From: Gammaproteobacteria bacterium
Lineage (GTDB): Bacteria; Pseudomonadota; Gammaproteobacteria; Steroidobacterales; Steroidobacteraceae
DNA: 6,710 bases
Reading direction: 5' to 3'
NCBI GenBank assembly: GCA_030038645.1
Contig: JASHSR010000106.1
Location: forward strand, 1-6,710
The position numbers and the translations under genes were made by a program. The notes under the pieces are model-generated. The model was not told where the DNA came from and did no database searches. It saw nothing but the letters and a program-made list of their open reading frames with translations. This document shows positions 5,388 through 6,710 of the stretch, piece after piece (positions within the stretch are counted from its first letter, which is position 1; each line of letters opens with the position of its first letter).

Positions 5388-6392
5388 TCAGTCGCTCAGC
5401 AGCTCATTCAACGCCTCGTCAATGAACCGGTTGTCCGCCGGGTTGAGCACCGCCAAGTGGCCCCAGATGGAGGGGATCGGCCGCAGCTCTGCATGGGGCA
5501 TGTGCGCGACCTCGATCTCGTTGTCCCGGACCCGGAAGTACAGATCGGTCGTGCTCGGCATCACGATGGCCCGGCTGCGGATGGCGCGGAGCGCTGCTTC
5601 GAAGTCGCCGCGGAAGAGGTCGTTGGCGCTGATATCCGCGTGCTGCCAGGTCCACAACATCGCGAGCAAATCGTTGGCGTCGCGCTCGCGAAAATAGCCC
5701 TCCGTGAACCGCACCACGTCCTCGAGCGAGGCGAGACCGAGCTTGCGATACTCCTGCTCGCGGAAGAAATCCTGGGACAGATACCAGCCGGCGTACACGC
5801 GGCTGACGGCGCGCAGTCCCTTGACGGGAGGGCTCTCATACCAGCCGTCCTCGAATGCGCCGTCGGCCGTGAGCGCCGCCTTGACGCCGTCGAGGAAGAG
5901 ATAGTTGTGCGGCGAGGTCCGCGCCGATCCGCAGATCGGTGCGATCGCAGTTACGCTGTCCGGGTAGAGCGCGCCCCACTGAAACGCTTGCTGGGCTCCC
6001 ATCGAGTACCCGACCACGAGCTTCAGCCGCTCGATGCCCAGGCGCTCGGTCACGAGCCGGTGCTGGCAAGCCACGTTGTCGTACACCGTGATCTCGGGGA
6101 ACGCCGCCCGGTCGAACGGGGGCGGAGTATTGCTGGGTGAGGATGACAGTCCATTGCCCAGCAGATTCGGGACCACGATGAAGTATCTCGCCGGATCGAG
6201 CGCCCGCCCGGGAGCAAGCATTGGCTCGACATCGGTATGCCGGGCACCGAAGAACGTCGGCATCAGAATCGCGTTGTCTCTCGCGGTGCTGAGCTGCCCG
6301 TACGTCTTGTAGGCGAGCTTTGCGCCGCGCAGCGTGATGCCGCATTGTAGTGCCAGGTCGCCGAGCTCGAAGACTTCATAGGGATCGGTCAT
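5388..6392 (-). CDS. Alpha/beta-fold hydrolase, homoserine O-acetyltransferase (MetX)-like
   Basis: This 334-aa alpha/beta hydrolase has the MetX layout: YKTYGQL (28-34), an oxyanion-side loop TFFGARHTD (46-54), nucleophile elbow GYSMGA with S130, acid D283 (STTDLYF) and H312 (IWGHLA). MetX proteins move an acetyl group from acetyl-CoA to homoserine. However, true MetX usually has GGSMGG at the elbow and is about 370 aa; this one has GYSMGA and I cannot locate the substrate-binding Arg region. It is therefore more safely a MetX-like hydrolase or acyltransferase of unknown substrate. No signal peptide is seen. The ATG at 6392 has GGAG (6406-6403) 10 nt upstream. It is the first gene of a minus-strand run with the methyltransferase and esterase remnant, possibly driven from the box at 6553-6572. 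Confidence 0.88.
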   Translation of the reverse strand: MTDPYEVFELGDLALQCGITLRGAKLAYKTYGQLSTARDNAILMPTFFGARHTDVEPMLAPGRALDPARYFIVVPNLLGNGLSSSPSNTPPPFDRAAFPEITVYDNVACQHRLVTERLGIERLKLVVGYSMGAQQAFQWGALYPDSVTAIAPICGSARTSPHNYLFLDGVKAALTADGAFEDGWYESPPVKGLRAVSRVYAGWYLSQDFFREQEYRKLGLASLEDVVRFTEGYFRERDANDLLAMLWTWQHADISANDLFRGDFEAALRAIRSRAIVMPSTTDLYFRVRDNEIEVAHMPHAELRPIPSIWGHLAVLNPADNRFIDEALNELLSD

Positions 6393-6710
6393 GATGAATG
6401 CGCTCCGCTTCGGGGCCTCTGGGGTGCCGGCGCATCTGCCGCGGCCGCTGCCCGCTCGCGACGGACGTTCTTCCTTCTTGGCACAGCGAAGCCGCCGCGC
6501 CGCCGTGCTCGTTCCGCCCGCGGTGTGGTCGGACTTCCCCGTGGCAGCGGCGCGCGCATCTTACGCCCGCCGCGCAGGGTCATGCACGTTGGCGGCGTCC
6601 CGCTCACCTCCGTAGCAAGGTCAATGAGGCCGGTGCTCGCCGTTGCCCACCGGGCGATTGGAAGCATCCCGTGCGGGCAATCGAGGAAGAATCATTCCGC
6701 TACTACGCAT
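6393..6710. other. Intergenic region with possible gene edge at the right border
   Basis: These 318 bp hold the Shine-Dalgarno of the hydrolase gene and the third GTAAGATGC box. No convincing complete gene was found. Two short frames reach the border: on plus, ATG 6624 preceded by AAGG and open for 29 codons (begins MRPVLAVAHRAIGSI); on minus, a frame entering at 6710 and ending with TGA at 6621. The plus frame has more GC-rich third positions and so is slightly more gene-like. Neither shows a recognisable domain. Confidence 0.3.
6553..6572 (-). promoter_or_regulatory. GTAAGATGC box, copy 3 (toward the MetX-like hydrolase)
   Basis: On the minus strand this site reads GGCGGGCGTAAGATGCGCG and is identical to copy 2 (1420-1439) at 19 of 20 positions. 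TAAGAT (6563-6558) would act as -10 toward the hydrolase gene 165 nt downstream, giving a long leader of about 160 nt. Just upstream, a GCATG motif lies at nearly the same distance as the CCATG beside copy 2. There is no strong -35, so a regulator site is an alternative. Confidence 0.5.

Noticed and set aside
5316..6140. Plus-strand 274-codon frame opposite the MetX-like gene
   Set aside because: It lies antisense to a gene with an intact Ser-Asp-His set, and its composition reflects complementary codons only.
6389..6667. Minus-strand 92-codon frame whose stop overlaps the hydrolase ATG (ATGA)
   Set aside because: The overlap resembles translational coupling, but the peptide is Arg/Ala/Pro-rich low complexity with rare AGA/AGG codons, has no recognisable domain, has only a poor start context, and runs straight through the promoter-like box.
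6643..6683. Competing inverted repeats TTGCCC/GGGCAA and CGATTG/CAATCG
   Set aside because: The stems are only 6 bp, overlap each other, and have no T-tract or clear link to a gene end. They are expected by chance at this GC content.

Overview
The window is GC-rich (mostly about 65-70% by eye) bacterial DNA with tightly packed genes and Shine-Dalgarno-led starts. The gene families suggest an environmental proteobacterium, but nothing in the sequence fixes the lineage. No rRNA, tRNA, CRISPR array or transposase gene was seen.

Left block (1-2839). A mandelate-racemase/enolase-superfamily acid-sugar dehydratase-like gene lies on the minus strand (100-1305) and ends at a clear intrinsic terminator (41-73). 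It is divergent from a plus-strand pair: a DUF4279 protein (1474-1974) and a classical short-chain dehydrogenase/reductase (2024-2839). The 168-bp divergent gap carries two inverted copies of a GTAAGATGC box, each pointing at its own gene like a -10 element. A third, nearly identical copy lies far to the right, upstream of the hydrolase gene.

Middle block (2840-4157). Convergent to the dehydrogenase is a minus-strand Xre/RES toxin-antitoxin module: antitoxin 3453-3899, toxin 2985-3452, with the toxin ATG directly following the antitoxin TGA. Its promoter is recognisable (TTGCGT, 17 bp, TAGAAT), and the -10 sits between two perfect 12-bp inverted repeats, a convincing autoregulatory operator. 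The module has replaced all but the first ~60 codons of a secreted type-B carboxylesterase. The signal peptide and N-terminal strand region remain (about 3978-4157) and run in frame into the antitoxin. The toxin gene is visibly less GC-rich than its neighbours. The 145-bp convergent gap 2840-2984 shows no convincing terminator and no esterase remnant.

Right block (4253-6392). An acetylserotonin/hydroxyindole-type SAM-dependent O-methyltransferase and a MetX-like alpha/beta hydrolase lie on the minus strand upstream of the esterase remnant, with gaps of about 95 bp. Hydrolase, methyltransferase and esterase may have formed a small-molecule tailoring set before the toxin-antitoxin module arrived. 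The last 318 bp (6393-6710) hold the third promoter-like box and at most the edge of another gene.

The most unusual points are the toxin-antitoxin capture of the esterase with an in-frame chimeric reading frame, the operator-embedded antitoxin promoter, the shared GTAAGATGC box at three transcription-unit heads, and the loss of the first metal-ligand Asp in the enolase-family enzyme.
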